Shown: piece after piece, positions 44,171 to 53,236 of the stretch
Layout: the number at the start of each line of letters is the position of its first letter
Position numbering within the stretch: position 1 is the first letter of the stretch
Assembly: GCA_023389855.1 (NCBI GenBank)
Contig: JAEWDZ010000004.1
Location: 310,001-374,000 of the forward strand
Length of the DNA stretch: 64,000 nt
Reading direction: 5' to 3'
From: Bacteroidota bacterium
GTDB lineage: Bacteria; Bacteroidota; Bacteroidia; Bacteroidales; Porphyromonadaceae
Translations under genes and position numbers: made by a program
The notes under the pieces: generated by a model
What the model saw: only the letters and a program-made list of their open reading frames with translations
Databases searched by the model: none
What the model was told of the DNA's origin: nothing

Positions 44171-44949
44171 AAAAATCAGAACACCTACTGATCGCTGGAG
44201 AAGAATTCCGCTCCCGTCTTTTCGTAGGAACAGGGAAATTCGCCTCTACCGCTCTGATGCAAGAGGCTCTTAAAGTATCTGGCAGTGAACTTGTCACCGT
44301 GGCCTTAAAACGTGTGGAAACAGGCGCTGACCACGACACACTGGTCGACGGTATCCTTGCGGCTGGCGCCAAGCTCCTGCCTAATACCTCTGGAGCTCGT
44401 AATGCTGAAGAAGCCATATTTGCTGCACGATTAGCGCGCGAAGCGTTTGGCACTCATTTTGTAAAAGTCGAAATACACCCAGACCAGAAATACCTCTTGC
44501 CGGATCCCATTGAAACACTACGTGCGACAGAAAGCCTTGCAAAAGAGGGATTTGCCGTACTCCCTTATATACCGGCAGATCCCGTTTTGTGCAAAAGGCT
44601 GGAGGATGCTGGAGCAGCTGCAGTAATGCCCCTGGCGGCCCCAATCGGTACCAACAAAGGTATGCTCACACGCGACTTTATCAAGATCATCGTATCGCAA
44701 AGCAATCTACCGGTAGTAGTAGATGCCGGTATCGGTGCTCCAAGCCATGCAGCCGAAGCAATGGAAATGGGGGTAGATGCGGTGCTTGTCAATACGGCTA
44801 TCGCCGTAGCTTCAGATCCCATAGCAATGGCAGAAGCCTTTAAAATGGCGGTAGAGGCCGGACGCAAAGCCTATCTTGCAGGACTTGCTACAATGGCTGA
44901 ATCTGCCAATGCCACCTCTCCGTTGGAAGGCTTTTTCGATAATCTTTAA
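44167..44949 (+). CDS. thiG: Thiazole synthase ThiG
   Basis: Condenses deoxyxylulose 5-phosphate, dehydroglycine and ThiS-thiocarboxylate into the thiazole phosphate. The 260-residue TIM-barrel protein has VALKRVETG, the imine-forming Lys in FVKVEIHPD (about residue 100), PIGTNKGM and VVDAGIGAPSHAAEAMEMG. Start ATG 44167 overlaps the fusion gene's stop. ThiH, its partner, is 15 bp downstream. Confidence 0.97.
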   Translation: MKKSEHLLIAGEEFRSRLFVGTGKFASTALMQEALKVSGSELVTVALKRVETGADHDTLVDGILAAGAKLLPNTSGARNAEEAIFAARLAREAFGTHFVKVEIHPDQKYLLPDPIETLRATESLAKEGFAVLPYIPADPVLCKRLEDAGAAAVMPLAAPIGTNKGMLTRDFIKIIVSQSNLPVVVDAGIGAPSHAAEAMEMGVDAVLVNTAIAVASDPIAMAEAFKMAVEAGRKAYLAGLATMAESANATSPLEGFFDNL

Positions 44950-44964
44950 TTCGCTTATCTCAAA

Positions 44965-46104
44965 ATGACTTTTTACGACGAACTCATTCAGTACGACTGG
45001 AAAGAAGAAGAAGCCTCTATCTTTTCCAAAACGGCAACTGATGTAAAGAGAGCATTGGCTAAGGAAAGACTAGATTTGGAGGACTTCAAGTCACTGATAT
45101 CTCCAGCAGCAGAGCCCTACCTCAACGAAATGGCGATAAAGGCCAATAACCTGACAAAAAAAAGATTCGGCAAAACAATTCAAATGTATGTGCCGCTATA
45201 TGTGTCTAACTATTGTACCAACTACTGTGTATACTGTGGTTTTAGTTGTCACAACCAGATCGTGCGTAAAAAACTGACGCCCGAGCAAGTCCTTGAAGAG
45301 ATCGCCGTGCTCAAAGACTGGGGTTTTCGGCATCTTTTATTAGTTTCCGGTGAAGCAGAAAAGCTAACCGGCGTAGACTACTACGAAGAAATCACACGCA
45401 CGGTACAGCCTCACTTTTCCCAACTTTCGCTCGAAGTACAGCCGCTCGATACTGATGAATACGCACGACTTGCCAAGGCGGGTATCACCTATGTATGTGT
45501 ATATCAAGAAACCTATAACCGGCAGGTATACCCTTCCTTTCACCCCAGAGGTAAGAAATCGGACTTTCGTTATCGACTGGAGACGCCAGACCGCTGTGCC
45601 CAAGGAGGTATCCGTAAAATAGGTATCGGCGCTCTGCTTGGGCTTCAGAACTGGCGCACCGACTCTTTCTTCACCGCCTTACACCTCTCCTATCTCGAAA
45701 AAAGGTATTGGCAAGGGAAATACTCTATCTCATTGCCGCGCTTGCGACCGCACGTAGGCACCTTTATGCCTGAAGACCCCATAAATGATAAACAGATGGC
45801 CCAGCTTATCATGGCCTATCGGCTCTTCGACCCCGAAGTAGACATCTCCCTATCCACCCGCGAAAGTGCCGCTTTTCGCGATATGGCTATGCGCATAGGG
45901 GTAACGACGATGAGTGCTGCAAGTAGTACAGAGCCAGGTGGCTACGCCACACATAATGAAGAACTGGAACAATTTTCCATCAACGATAGCCGCAACGTAG
46001 AAGAGATGGCCGAAGCCATACGTAAGCAAGGGTATGAACCTGTGTGGAAAGACTGGGATGGATGGCTACAACCCGAAAGCCAAGAAAACTATGTCAAACG
46101 CTGA
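44965..46104 (+). CDS. thiH: 2-iminoacetate synthase ThiH
   Basis: Radical-SAM tyrosine lyase that makes dehydroglycine for ThiG under anaerobic conditions, in place of the oxygen-dependent glycine oxidase ThiO. The 379-residue protein carries the CX3CX2C cluster motif (C84, C88, C91) and SGEAEKLTGVDYY. Using ThiH fits an anaerobic organism. Its stop lies 14 bp inside thiF. Confidence 0.97.
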   Translation: MTFYDELIQYDWKEEEASIFSKTATDVKRALAKERLDLEDFKSLISPAAEPYLNEMAIKANNLTKKRFGKTIQMYVPLYVSNYCTNYCVYCGFSCHNQIVRKKLTPEQVLEEIAVLKDWGFRHLLLVSGEAEKLTGVDYYEEITRTVQPHFSQLSLEVQPLDTDEYARLAKAGITYVCVYQETYNRQVYPSFHPRGKKSDFRYRLETPDRCAQGGIRKIGIGALLGLQNWRTDSFFTALHLSYLEKRYWQGKYSISLPRLRPHVGTFMPEDPINDKQMAQLIMAYRLFDPEVDISLSTRESAAFRDMAMRIGVTTMSAASSTEPGGYATHNEELEQFSINDSRNVEEMAEAIRKQGYEPVWKDWDGWLQPESQENYVKR

Positions 46105-46789
46105 TCGCTACGAAAGACAAATAGCCCTAACCGAGATAGGACCTGCCGGACAAAAGGCCCTTCAGGAAAAGTGCGTCCTTATCGTAGGCGCGGGCGGTCT
46201 TGGGTCCCCTCTACTATACTATTTAGCTGCTATGGGGATAGGTGAAATTCGTATCGTAGACCACGATATTGTCGGGCCGTCGAATCTACAACGCCAGATA
46301 CTTTTCAATGAAGGAGACCTGGGAAAAGAAAAAGCCCTAATCGCAAAAAAAAGGATCGAGCTCCTCAACCATCAATGTAAAGTAAAGGCCTTCGTAGAGC
46401 GCTTCGACTACTCGTCGGCAGAACGCCTTGCATTAGGCTGCGATCTGCTGATCGATGCCTGTGACAATTTCTCTACGCGATATATTCTGGACGCAACCTC
46501 TCGACGCTTATCGATACCCTATCTATATGGAGCGGTAGCACGTTTCGAGGGACAAATCTCCTTGTTCAATTATCAAGGTGGTCCCAGCTACAGCGACCTC
46601 TACCCCACTTTTAGCGAAGAAAAAGAAAAGGAGATAGTCCCCATATTGGGGAGTGTAGCCGGTATATTTGGAAGTATTCTTGCTACAGAAGCCATAAAAG
46701 CGCTACTAGATATCGGATCCCCGCTGAGTGGAAAAATCTTGATTATTGATACGTTGACATGGACTACAAACATACTGCAACTACAATGA
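46091..46789 (+). CDS. thiF: ThiF-type sulfur-carrier adenylyltransferase without Cys motifs
   Basis: Activates ThiS by adenylation. Start at ATG 46091 (MSNADRYERQIALTEIG) gives 232 residues. The nucleotide-binding GAGGLGSPLLYYLA and VGPSNLQRQILF are intact. In E. coli ThiF a CxxC pair plus a catalytic Cys follow; here the equivalent region is GPSYSDLYPTFSEEKEKE with no Cys, so zinc binding and the persulfide-linked step appear lost. It probably only adenylates. It overlaps thiH by 14 bp and the nitroreductase by 4 bp. Confidence 0.9.
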   Translation: MSNADRYERQIALTEIGPAGQKALQEKCVLIVGAGGLGSPLLYYLAAMGIGEIRIVDHDIVGPSNLQRQILFNEGDLGKEKALIAKKRIELLNHQCKVKAFVERFDYSSAERLALGCDLLIDACDNFSTRYILDATSRRLSIPYLYGAVARFEGQISLFNYQGGPSYSDLYPTFSEEKEKEIVPILGSVAGIFGSILATEAIKALLDIGSPLSGKILIIDTLTWTTNILQLQ

Positions 46790-47355
46790 AACCACTTGCC
46801 GAACTACTTCGAGCCAATCGCTCTTACCGCCGCTTTGATCAAAATATATCCATACCTAAGACAGAGCTATACCAATGGGTAAGTAACCTGCGATATACCA
46901 ATTCTTCTCGAAATATCCAACCATTGAAATACAAGATAGTAACAGAGGCAGAACAATGTGCGCAGATCTTTAAGCATCTCAAATGGGCGGGCTATTTGAG
47001 GGATTGGGATGGACCTAATGAAGGCGAAAGACCTACAGCCTACGTCATTCAAATGTTAGATACTACCCTTTCTAAGTCCTCACGCTACGACGAGGGCTTG
47101 CATTTATCAGCCTTGGGCCTTCAAGCAACGGAGGCAGGTTATGGAGGTTGTATCATTGCAGCATTCGATACGAATGCCATAGGCGCGCTTCTTCAGTTAC
47201 CCGAACATCTCAAGCCCATAACGATCATGGCACTAGGAAAGCCCATCGAGAAAATAGTTATTGAAGCCCTGGAAGATGGCGATGTCACCTACTATCGAAC
47301 GGAAGATCAAACGCATCACGTACCCAAGAGGTCGCCCGAAGAATTTATCATTTAG
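46786..47355 (+). CDS. Nitroreductase family protein
   Basis: A 189-residue FMN-dependent nitroreductase-like protein with the N-terminal NRSYRRFDQ signature, SSRNIQPLKY (nicotinamide/FMN region) and GLHLSALGLQATEAGYGG. The start ATG 46786 overlaps thiF in an ATGA; an upstream frame from 46759 is also open. Being translationally coupled to thiF it is probably under TPP control. Its role in thiamine metabolism is unknown to me. Confidence 0.88.
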   Translation: MKPLAELLRANRSYRRFDQNISIPKTELYQWVSNLRYTNSSRNIQPLKYKIVTEAEQCAQIFKHLKWAGYLRDWDGPNEGERPTAYVIQMLDTTLSKSSRYDEGLHLSALGLQATEAGYGGCIIAAFDTNAIGALLQLPEHLKPITIMALGKPIEKIVIEALEDGDVTYYRTEDQTHHVPKRSPEEFII

Positions 47356-47508
47356 CTTTCTTTGCGTTTTTTCGTTGCCCGCAAATAAAAGTGCAACGAA
47401 TAGCGCAGAACCTTAGAGGCCAATATAAAATCTTCGAATAATATCTTCTATTTTTCCTTAGACGACAGCAAGCAAAATAAGTAAAACTGCTATTCAGGCA
47501 CTTGTTTC

Positions 47509-47547
47509 AGACTCCCTTGGGTATTTATCCAAGAGAGTCTATTTTTT
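47509..47547 (+). terminator. Terminator of the thiamine operon
   Basis: AGACTCCCTTGG (47509-47520) pairs with CCAAGAGAGTCT (47529-47540) with one mismatch and an 8-nt loop, followed by ATTTTTT. It is 150 bp downstream of the nitroreductase. Confidence 0.85.
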
Positions 47548-47794
47548 ATCATACATACTTTTAGCTATTGCAAACAATAGGAGTTTCCTTTTTGTCGACA
47601 GAAAAAAGAATCGCCATCATAAGGGAAGAGGCTACAAGCGTCTCACTTCTACAACTCCCCGGAAAAAAAAGCAATAAATATTTATTTTATTAGCATGTAG
47701 AGAAAACTTATTTTGATAGCAGATTGTCCTCTTCATTTCGTAAGATAATAACCTAAAACATCATGAATAACGGAGGACCAAAAAGATAAAAACA

Positions 47795-47837
47795 TAAAAA
47801 AGCTGTAATGCCTGGTATGATAACCAGAGCATTACAG
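47795..47837 (-). terminator. Terminator of ppdK
   Basis: On the minus strand GCTGTAATGC-T-CTGGT pairs with ACCAG-GCATTACAGC and is followed by TTTTTT. Long, nearly perfect stem just after the ppdK stop. Confidence 0.93.
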
Positions 47838-47874
47838 CCCACTTTAGTTTAATATTATTATGATTATGTATACC

Positions 47875-50601
47875 TTACTTGGCTTCCTCTATAGCCGCTT
47901 GCGCAGCAGCAACACGGGCAATAGGTACGCGGAAAGGAGAACATGAAACGTAGTTCAGACCAACCTCGTGGCAGAACTTTACGGAAGAGGGTTCACCACC
48001 ATGTTCGCCACAAATACCTACTTTCAAATCAGGACGAACATTGCGTCCATTTGTAGCCCCCATTTGGATAAGCTGCCCTACACCTTTGCGGTCGAGTACC
48101 TGGAAAGGATCGACTTTGAGAATCTTCTTTTCTAAGTAGATCGGAAGGAAAGTAGCAATGTCATCACGAGAGTAGCCAAAGGTCATCTGCGTCAAGTCAT
48201 TGGTACCGAAAGAGAAGAACTCCGCACGGCTAGCAATGCGATCTGCAGTAAGAGCAGCTCTGGGGATTTCGATCATCGTACCCACTTTGTAATCTACACG
48301 TACACCTTGCTCAGCAAATACCTTTTCGCAAGTAGAGCGAATTTCCTCTTCCTGAGATACGAACTCATGCAAGATACCTACCAGAGGCACCATAATTTCC
48401 GGATAAGTCACTACTCCCTCTTTAGCTAGCTTACAGCAGGCTTCCATGATAGCTCTCGTCTGCATGCGTGTAATTTCGGGGAAAGTATTACCCAAGCGAC
48501 AACCACGGTGACCTAGCATAGGGTTATTTTCACTAAGCTTTTCTACTCGCTCGGTTATTTCTTTCAGATTTATACCCATAGCATCAGCCATTTGTTGCTG
48601 GCTCTTGAGATCTTTAGGAACAAACTCGTGCAAGGGGGGATCGAGCAGACGCACAGTCACAGGTAAGTCGTGCATTACCTTGAATATTTCGTAGAAGTCT
48701 TCACGCTGATAGGGAAGGATCTTTTCCAAAGCCTTTTCACGACCTGTCGTATCGTTGGCCAAGATCATTTCGCGCATAGCGGTGATCTTGTCATCTTCGA
48801 AGAACATGTGCTCTGTGCGGCATAGACCGATACCTACAGCTCCAAGCGTTCTGGCCGTCTGAGCATCGCGGGGCGTATCGGCATTGGTACGCACTTTCAG
48901 CTTAGCATTTTTATCTGCAAGGTCAAGGATTTTCTGGAAGTCTTCATCGATCTTTGCGGGGGTTGTTGTTACCTGTCCGTCGAAGATCTCACCCGTACTA
49001 CCATTAACGGAAATATGATCGCCTTCTTTATAAATCTTATCGCCCACCTTAAGGGTTCTTTCCTTATAATTTACGACCATCTCGCCTACGCCAGTAACAC
49101 AGCATTTACCCATACCACGAGCTACAACAGCAGCATGGCTAGTCATACCACCACGTGTTGTGATGATACCTTCAGATACCGTCATACCAGAGAGATCTTC
49201 GGGCGAAGTTTCCTGACGCACCAAGATCACCTTATGGCCAGCCTCTTTCACAGCCGTAGCATCTTCAGCAAAGAAGACGATACGTCCAGACGCTGCACCG
49301 GGAGATGCTGGCAAGCCTTTGGTAATCAATTTAGCTTTCTTTATTCCTTCGGGATCAAATACAGGGTGCAATAGTTCGTCCAACTTATTAGGATCGATAC
49401 GCATGATTGCTTCTTGCTCTGTAATGAGGCCTTCATTGAGCAAGTCGCAAGCAATCTTCACCATTGCCTTGCCGGTACGCTTTCCGTTTCTTGTTTGTAG
49501 GAACCAGAGTTTACCTTCCTGTACCGTAAATTCCATATCCTGCATGTCACGGTAGTGCTGCTCCAGTTTATGCTGGATATCGAAAAGCTGCTTGTAGGTA
49601 TCTGGCGCCATTTCTTCGAGAGAGATATGCTCGCGCACACGCTCCTCTTCACTGTAGCCATTGGCTTTAGCTCTTCTTTTAGATCCTTCGAGTGTAATTT
49701 CATGAGGTGTGCGAATACCTGCCACGACATCTTCACCTTGAGCATTTACAAGAAATTCTCCATTGAAAAGATTTTCGCCAGTAGAGGAGTTGCGAGAGAA
49801 GCATACACCCGTGCAAGAGGTATCACCCATATTCCCGAAGACCATCGCTTGTACAGTCACGGCAGTACCCCACTCTTCAGGGATTTGCTCCATTTTGCGA
49901 TAAAGGATAGCTCGTTCGTTCATCCATGAGCGGAAAACTGCAAGGATTGCGCCCTTGAGCTGGTCAATAGGTTTGGAGGGAAAGTCTTCGCCTAAACGTG
50001 TATGGATTGCTTTTTTGAAGCGAGCTACCAAATCTTTAAGATTATCTACTGTAAGCTCGTTATCCAGCTTTACGTTGTTTTCTTCTTTTACTTGATCAAT
50101 AATTTCTTCAAAGGGATCAATTTCTTCTTTGCTTGTAGGCTTGAGTCCCATTACCACATCTCCATACATTTGGATAAAACGGCGATAAGAGTCCCAAGCA
50201 AAACGTTCGTTTTGAGTTTTTCTTGCAAGCCCTTCTACGACTTCGTCGTTCAGTCCCAAATTGAGAATGGTATCCATCATACCAGGCATAGAAGCACGAG
50301 AGCCGGAGCGAACAGATAAGAGCAAAGGATTCTCGATATCGCCAAACTTACTGTTCATAAGCGTCTCGATACCCTTGATAGCGTCACCCAACTCTGCTTC
50401 AAGATTTTCTATTACTTTATCAGGACCTACTGTGTAATATTCGGTACATACTTCAGTAGTAATTGTAAAACCAGGAGGAACGGGGACTCCCAGCAAATTC
50501 ATTTCAGCCAGGTTCGCACCTTTGCCGCCGAGAAGTTCTCTCATATCGGCCCTACCTTCGGCTTTACCATTACCGAAGGAGTAAATACGTTTTTTCGTCA
50601 T
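47875..50601 (-). CDS. ppdK: Pyruvate, phosphate dikinase
   Basis: Interconverts pyruvate, ATP and Pi with phosphoenolpyruvate, AMP and PPi. The 908-residue length is typical. N-terminal ATP-grasp domain (KGANLAEMNLLGVPVPPGFT at the start), central phosphohistidine domain with the catalytic His in RGGMTSHAAVVARG, and C-terminal PEP-binding TIM barrel with CRTEHMFF and the active-site Cys in VGICGEHGG. It works with pyk (22.9 kb) and nifJ at the pyruvate node. A strong promoter and leader hairpin lie upstream. Confidence 0.98.
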   Translation of the reverse strand: MTKKRIYSFGNGKAEGRADMRELLGGKGANLAEMNLLGVPVPPGFTITTEVCTEYYTVGPDKVIENLEAELGDAIKGIETLMNSKFGDIENPLLLSVRSGSRASMPGMMDTILNLGLNDEVVEGLARKTQNERFAWDSYRRFIQMYGDVVMGLKPTSKEEIDPFEEIIDQVKEENNVKLDNELTVDNLKDLVARFKKAIHTRLGEDFPSKPIDQLKGAILAVFRSWMNERAILYRKMEQIPEEWGTAVTVQAMVFGNMGDTSCTGVCFSRNSSTGENLFNGEFLVNAQGEDVVAGIRTPHEITLEGSKRRAKANGYSEEERVREHISLEEMAPDTYKQLFDIQHKLEQHYRDMQDMEFTVQEGKLWFLQTRNGKRTGKAMVKIACDLLNEGLITEQEAIMRIDPNKLDELLHPVFDPEGIKKAKLITKGLPASPGAASGRIVFFAEDATAVKEAGHKVILVRQETSPEDLSGMTVSEGIITTRGGMTSHAAVVARGMGKCCVTGVGEMVVNYKERTLKVGDKIYKEGDHISVNGSTGEIFDGQVTTTPAKIDEDFQKILDLADKNAKLKVRTNADTPRDAQTARTLGAVGIGLCRTEHMFFEDDKITAMREMILANDTTGREKALEKILPYQREDFYEIFKVMHDLPVTVRLLDPPLHEFVPKDLKSQQQMADAMGINLKEITERVEKLSENNPMLGHRGCRLGNTFPEITRMQTRAIMEACCKLAKEGVVTYPEIMVPLVGILHEFVSQEEEIRSTCEKVFAEQGVRVDYKVGTMIEIPRAALTADRIASRAEFFSFGTNDLTQMTFGYSRDDIATFLPIYLEKKILKVDPFQVLDRKGVGQLIQMGATNGRNVRPDLKVGICGEHGGEPSSVKFCHEVGLNYVSCSPFRVPIARVAAAQAAIEEAK

Positions 50602-50651
50602 TGTTTTATCAAATATTTCGTTATCAATTTTGTTCTAACTCCTTGTACAAA

Positions 50652-50688
50652 CGGATAAAATCCCTTCATTAGGAGGCTGTTTTATCCG
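50652..50688 (-). other. Hairpin in the ppdK 5' leader
   Basis: CGGATAAAA (50652-50660) and TTTTATCCG (50680-50688) form a perfect 9-bp stem with an inner CCT/AGG pairing. It lies between the promoter (50713-50742) and the ppdK start, so it is transcribed. No T run follows in the ppdK direction. Confidence 0.5.
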
Positions 50689-50712
50689 AAAAATAAGTTT
50701 CAGAAATCGATG

Positions 50713-50742
50713 CAAAGATACTATTTTTTTTTCTTTGTACAA
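50713..50742 (-). promoter_or_regulatory. Promoter of ppdK
   Basis: On the minus strand TTG (50742-50740), 19 nt, then TATCTTTG (50720-50713): a consensus Bacteroidota promoter 112 bp before the ppdK ATG. Confidence 0.8.
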
Positions 50743-50793
50743 TACAAATTCCTCTAACACCTCCTACAAAGGAAAATCTGCAAAACACAGTTA

Positions 50794-53157
50794 TCAAAAA
50801 TCCGATGGCTCGTCTATTTCTGTAGTCGGCATTGTATCACTAACAAAAAGCGAAGAGTCGTCTATTATCTCTCCATTCTGACCACAAGGAGACCATCCTG
50901 CAGGGACATTAAATTTTTCTTCGGTAGCATAGTCTAGCGATTTATCCTTGTATACTTTATCCATGAAAAGGCCAAAGACAGGAAGGGCCAGGCTAGCACC
51001 TTGCCCGAGGGCTGTACCCTTGAAGTGAATGGAGCGGTCTTCACCTCCTACCCAGCAGCCTGCCACGATCTCAGGTGTAAAACCTATAAACCAAGCATCA
51101 CTGTTGTTTTGTGTAGTCCCTGTTTTTCCACCCAAAGGCATTTTCAGATTATGGCGGAAGCGCAGTCGCCCTCCTGTACCGCCATTTACCACTGCTTTCA
51201 ACATATCAAGCATTTTAAGAGCAGCATCTTCGGGCAGCACCTCTGTCATTTCGGGTGCAAAAGTAGCCAACACATTGCCGTATCGATCTTCAATACGTGT
51301 GATCGGAAGAGGCGAAACCTTAATACCTTGGGAGACAAAAGTTGTATAGGCACTGACCATCTCATACAACGAAACATCTGGAGTCCCTGCCGCCAGCGAA
51401 ACTACTGGATCAATAGGGCCGGTAATACCGTAGCTTCGGAGCAGTCGGACAAATGTCAAAGGAGAGGTCCGTCCCATGAGATACGCCGTCACCCAATTCG
51501 ATGAATTTTGAAGCCCCCAGCGGATAGAGACCATTTCCCCCTGCCGCCTGGCTCCACCGCTACGCGGTGTCCATGGGCGTCCATTGGCGTCGTACAGTGT
51601 CACGGGTTCATGCTTTATTTCATCACAAGGCGTAATCCCTTCTATCATAGAGAGAGAATATAAGAAAGGCTTAATTGTAGAACCCACCTGACGTCGCCCA
51701 CGATACACCATATCATACTTGAAGGAGCGGAAATCTATCCCTCCTACATAGGCCAATATATGGCCATTATGAGGATTCATGGCCATAAAGGCAGCTCTCA
51801 ACAACTTTTTATAATATAGGATCGAATCTTTTGGCGTCATAACGGTATCTTGCATACCCTGCCAACTCCAGACCCTCATATTGGTCGGGGTATTGAAAGT
51901 TTTATCGATTTCTTTTTTTGAGGCGCCCTCTTTGCGCATATGATAGTAGCGATCCGACTGCCTTATAGCTCTGTCTATGATATCATCTCTTTGCGCTTGA
52001 GAGATATCTCTACTGTATGGTGACAATGGCAATGACTTGATCTCATTGTAAAAAATAGGTTGGGCAAAGCCTCCGATATGATCGGTTACCGCATCTTCAG
52101 CGTATGCTTGCATTTTGCTGTTGATCGTTGAGTATACCTTCAGGCCATCGCTATACAGATCATAAGATGAGCCGTCGGGCTTTTTGTTTTTATTACACCA
52201 GCCATATATAGGATTATCAGCCCAGGCGGCAGAATCCTGCGCATATTGCTCTTTTTGCCATTCGTTATAGTCTTTTTTCGAAGGTTTCTGGGCTGTAAGC
52301 ATCAAGCGAATATGCTCTCTGAAGTAGGGGGCAGAACCTTCGACATGACTGATCTGTCGGAAGTGAATTTCCAATGGAAGAGAACGTATAGAATCTGCTT
52401 CTGTATGGGTCAGCATTTTTGCTTTTTCCATCTGGGAAATTACCACATTGCGTCGGTTCAAACAGCGTTCCGAACTCTTATGCAAAACAGGATTGTAGTA
52501 GCTAGGATTCTTGCACATTCCTATCAGTGTGGCCGCCTCTTGTATATTGAGATCTGTAGGAGACTTGCCAAAATAGGTGTTTGAAGCACTGCGAATACCT
52601 ACTGCATTATAAAGGAAATCAAACTGATTGAGGTAGAGTGCAATAATTTCTTCCTTGGTATAGGCTTTTTCTATTTTAGCGGCTATCACCCATTCAATTG
52701 GTTTTTGGCTTAGACGTTCGATCACATTCTCGGCCCTTGGGGAGTACAACAGCTTGGCTAATTGCTGAGTAATAGTGCTACCTCCTCCTCCGCCTTTTTG
52801 ACGCAGTATACCTCTTTTGACGATAGCACGCAGTAAGGCTTTCGTATCAATACCGCTATGCGACTCAAAACGCAGGTCCTCCGTAGCAATAAGCGCATTT
52901 ACTAGATTAGGAGATAGCTCTCTATAAGAAGTATAGATTCTATTGTTGCCACTTCTTGCGTAGCTTCCCAATATCTGACCATCGGCAGATATAAGCTGTG
53001 TAGCATACTTGTCGATAGGATTTTGCAGCTGATCAATATGGGGCATATAGCCAATCGCTCCTATTTCGATCAGGAACAAAATAGATGCTAAAGAAAGCCA
53101 GCCTAGGGCAAAAAGAATCCAAAGGACTCTGATAATTCTTTTTTTTGTGATCGACAT
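50794..53157 (-). CDS. Penicillin-binding protein 1A (bifunctional transglycosylase/transpeptidase)
   Basis: Polymerises and cross-links peptidoglycan at the outer face of the inner membrane. The 787-residue protein has an N-terminal membrane helix (WILFALGWLSLASILFL), a GT51 domain with the catalytic Glu in ATEDLRFESHSGID and GGSTITQQLAK, and a transpeptidase domain with the active Ser in VGSTIKPF, SSNW and GGKTGTTQN. It lies 79 bp after fbp on the same strand and may share its transcript. Confidence 0.95.
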   Translation of the reverse strand: MSITKKRIIRVLWILFALGWLSLASILFLIEIGAIGYMPHIDQLQNPIDKYATQLISADGQILGSYARSGNNRIYTSYRELSPNLVNALIATEDLRFESHSGIDTKALLRAIVKRGILRQKGGGGGSTITQQLAKLLYSPRAENVIERLSQKPIEWVIAAKIEKAYTKEEIIALYLNQFDFLYNAVGIRSASNTYFGKSPTDLNIQEAATLIGMCKNPSYYNPVLHKSSERCLNRRNVVISQMEKAKMLTHTEADSIRSLPLEIHFRQISHVEGSAPYFREHIRLMLTAQKPSKKDYNEWQKEQYAQDSAAWADNPIYGWCNKNKKPDGSSYDLYSDGLKVYSTINSKMQAYAEDAVTDHIGGFAQPIFYNEIKSLPLSPYSRDISQAQRDDIIDRAIRQSDRYYHMRKEGASKKEIDKTFNTPTNMRVWSWQGMQDTVMTPKDSILYYKKLLRAAFMAMNPHNGHILAYVGGIDFRSFKYDMVYRGRRQVGSTIKPFLYSLSMIEGITPCDEIKHEPVTLYDANGRPWTPRSGGARRQGEMVSIRWGLQNSSNWVTAYLMGRTSPLTFVRLLRSYGITGPIDPVVSLAAGTPDVSLYEMVSAYTTFVSQGIKVSPLPITRIEDRYGNVLATFAPEMTEVLPEDAALKMLDMLKAVVNGGTGGRLRFRHNLKMPLGGKTGTTQNNSDAWFIGFTPEIVAGCWVGGEDRSIHFKGTALGQGASLALPVFGLFMDKVYKDKSLDYATEEKFNVPAGWSPCGQNGEIIDDSSLFVSDTMPTTEIDEPSDF

Positions 53158-53236
53158 TGCGTCTACAATTTAGTGTTATAGAAAATATTCGGTAAGGCAG
53201 ATGGCTTATTGCCAGCGGCTTACCGAATATCAAGGG

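Larger units (their letters stand above)
47356..47874. other. Intergenic region between convergent thiamine operon and ppdK
   Basis: About 520 bp without a gene. It holds a plus-strand terminator (47509-47547) and the minus-strand ppdK terminator (47795-47837). The remaining sequence is AT-rich and shows nothing else I can support. Confidence 0.65.
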
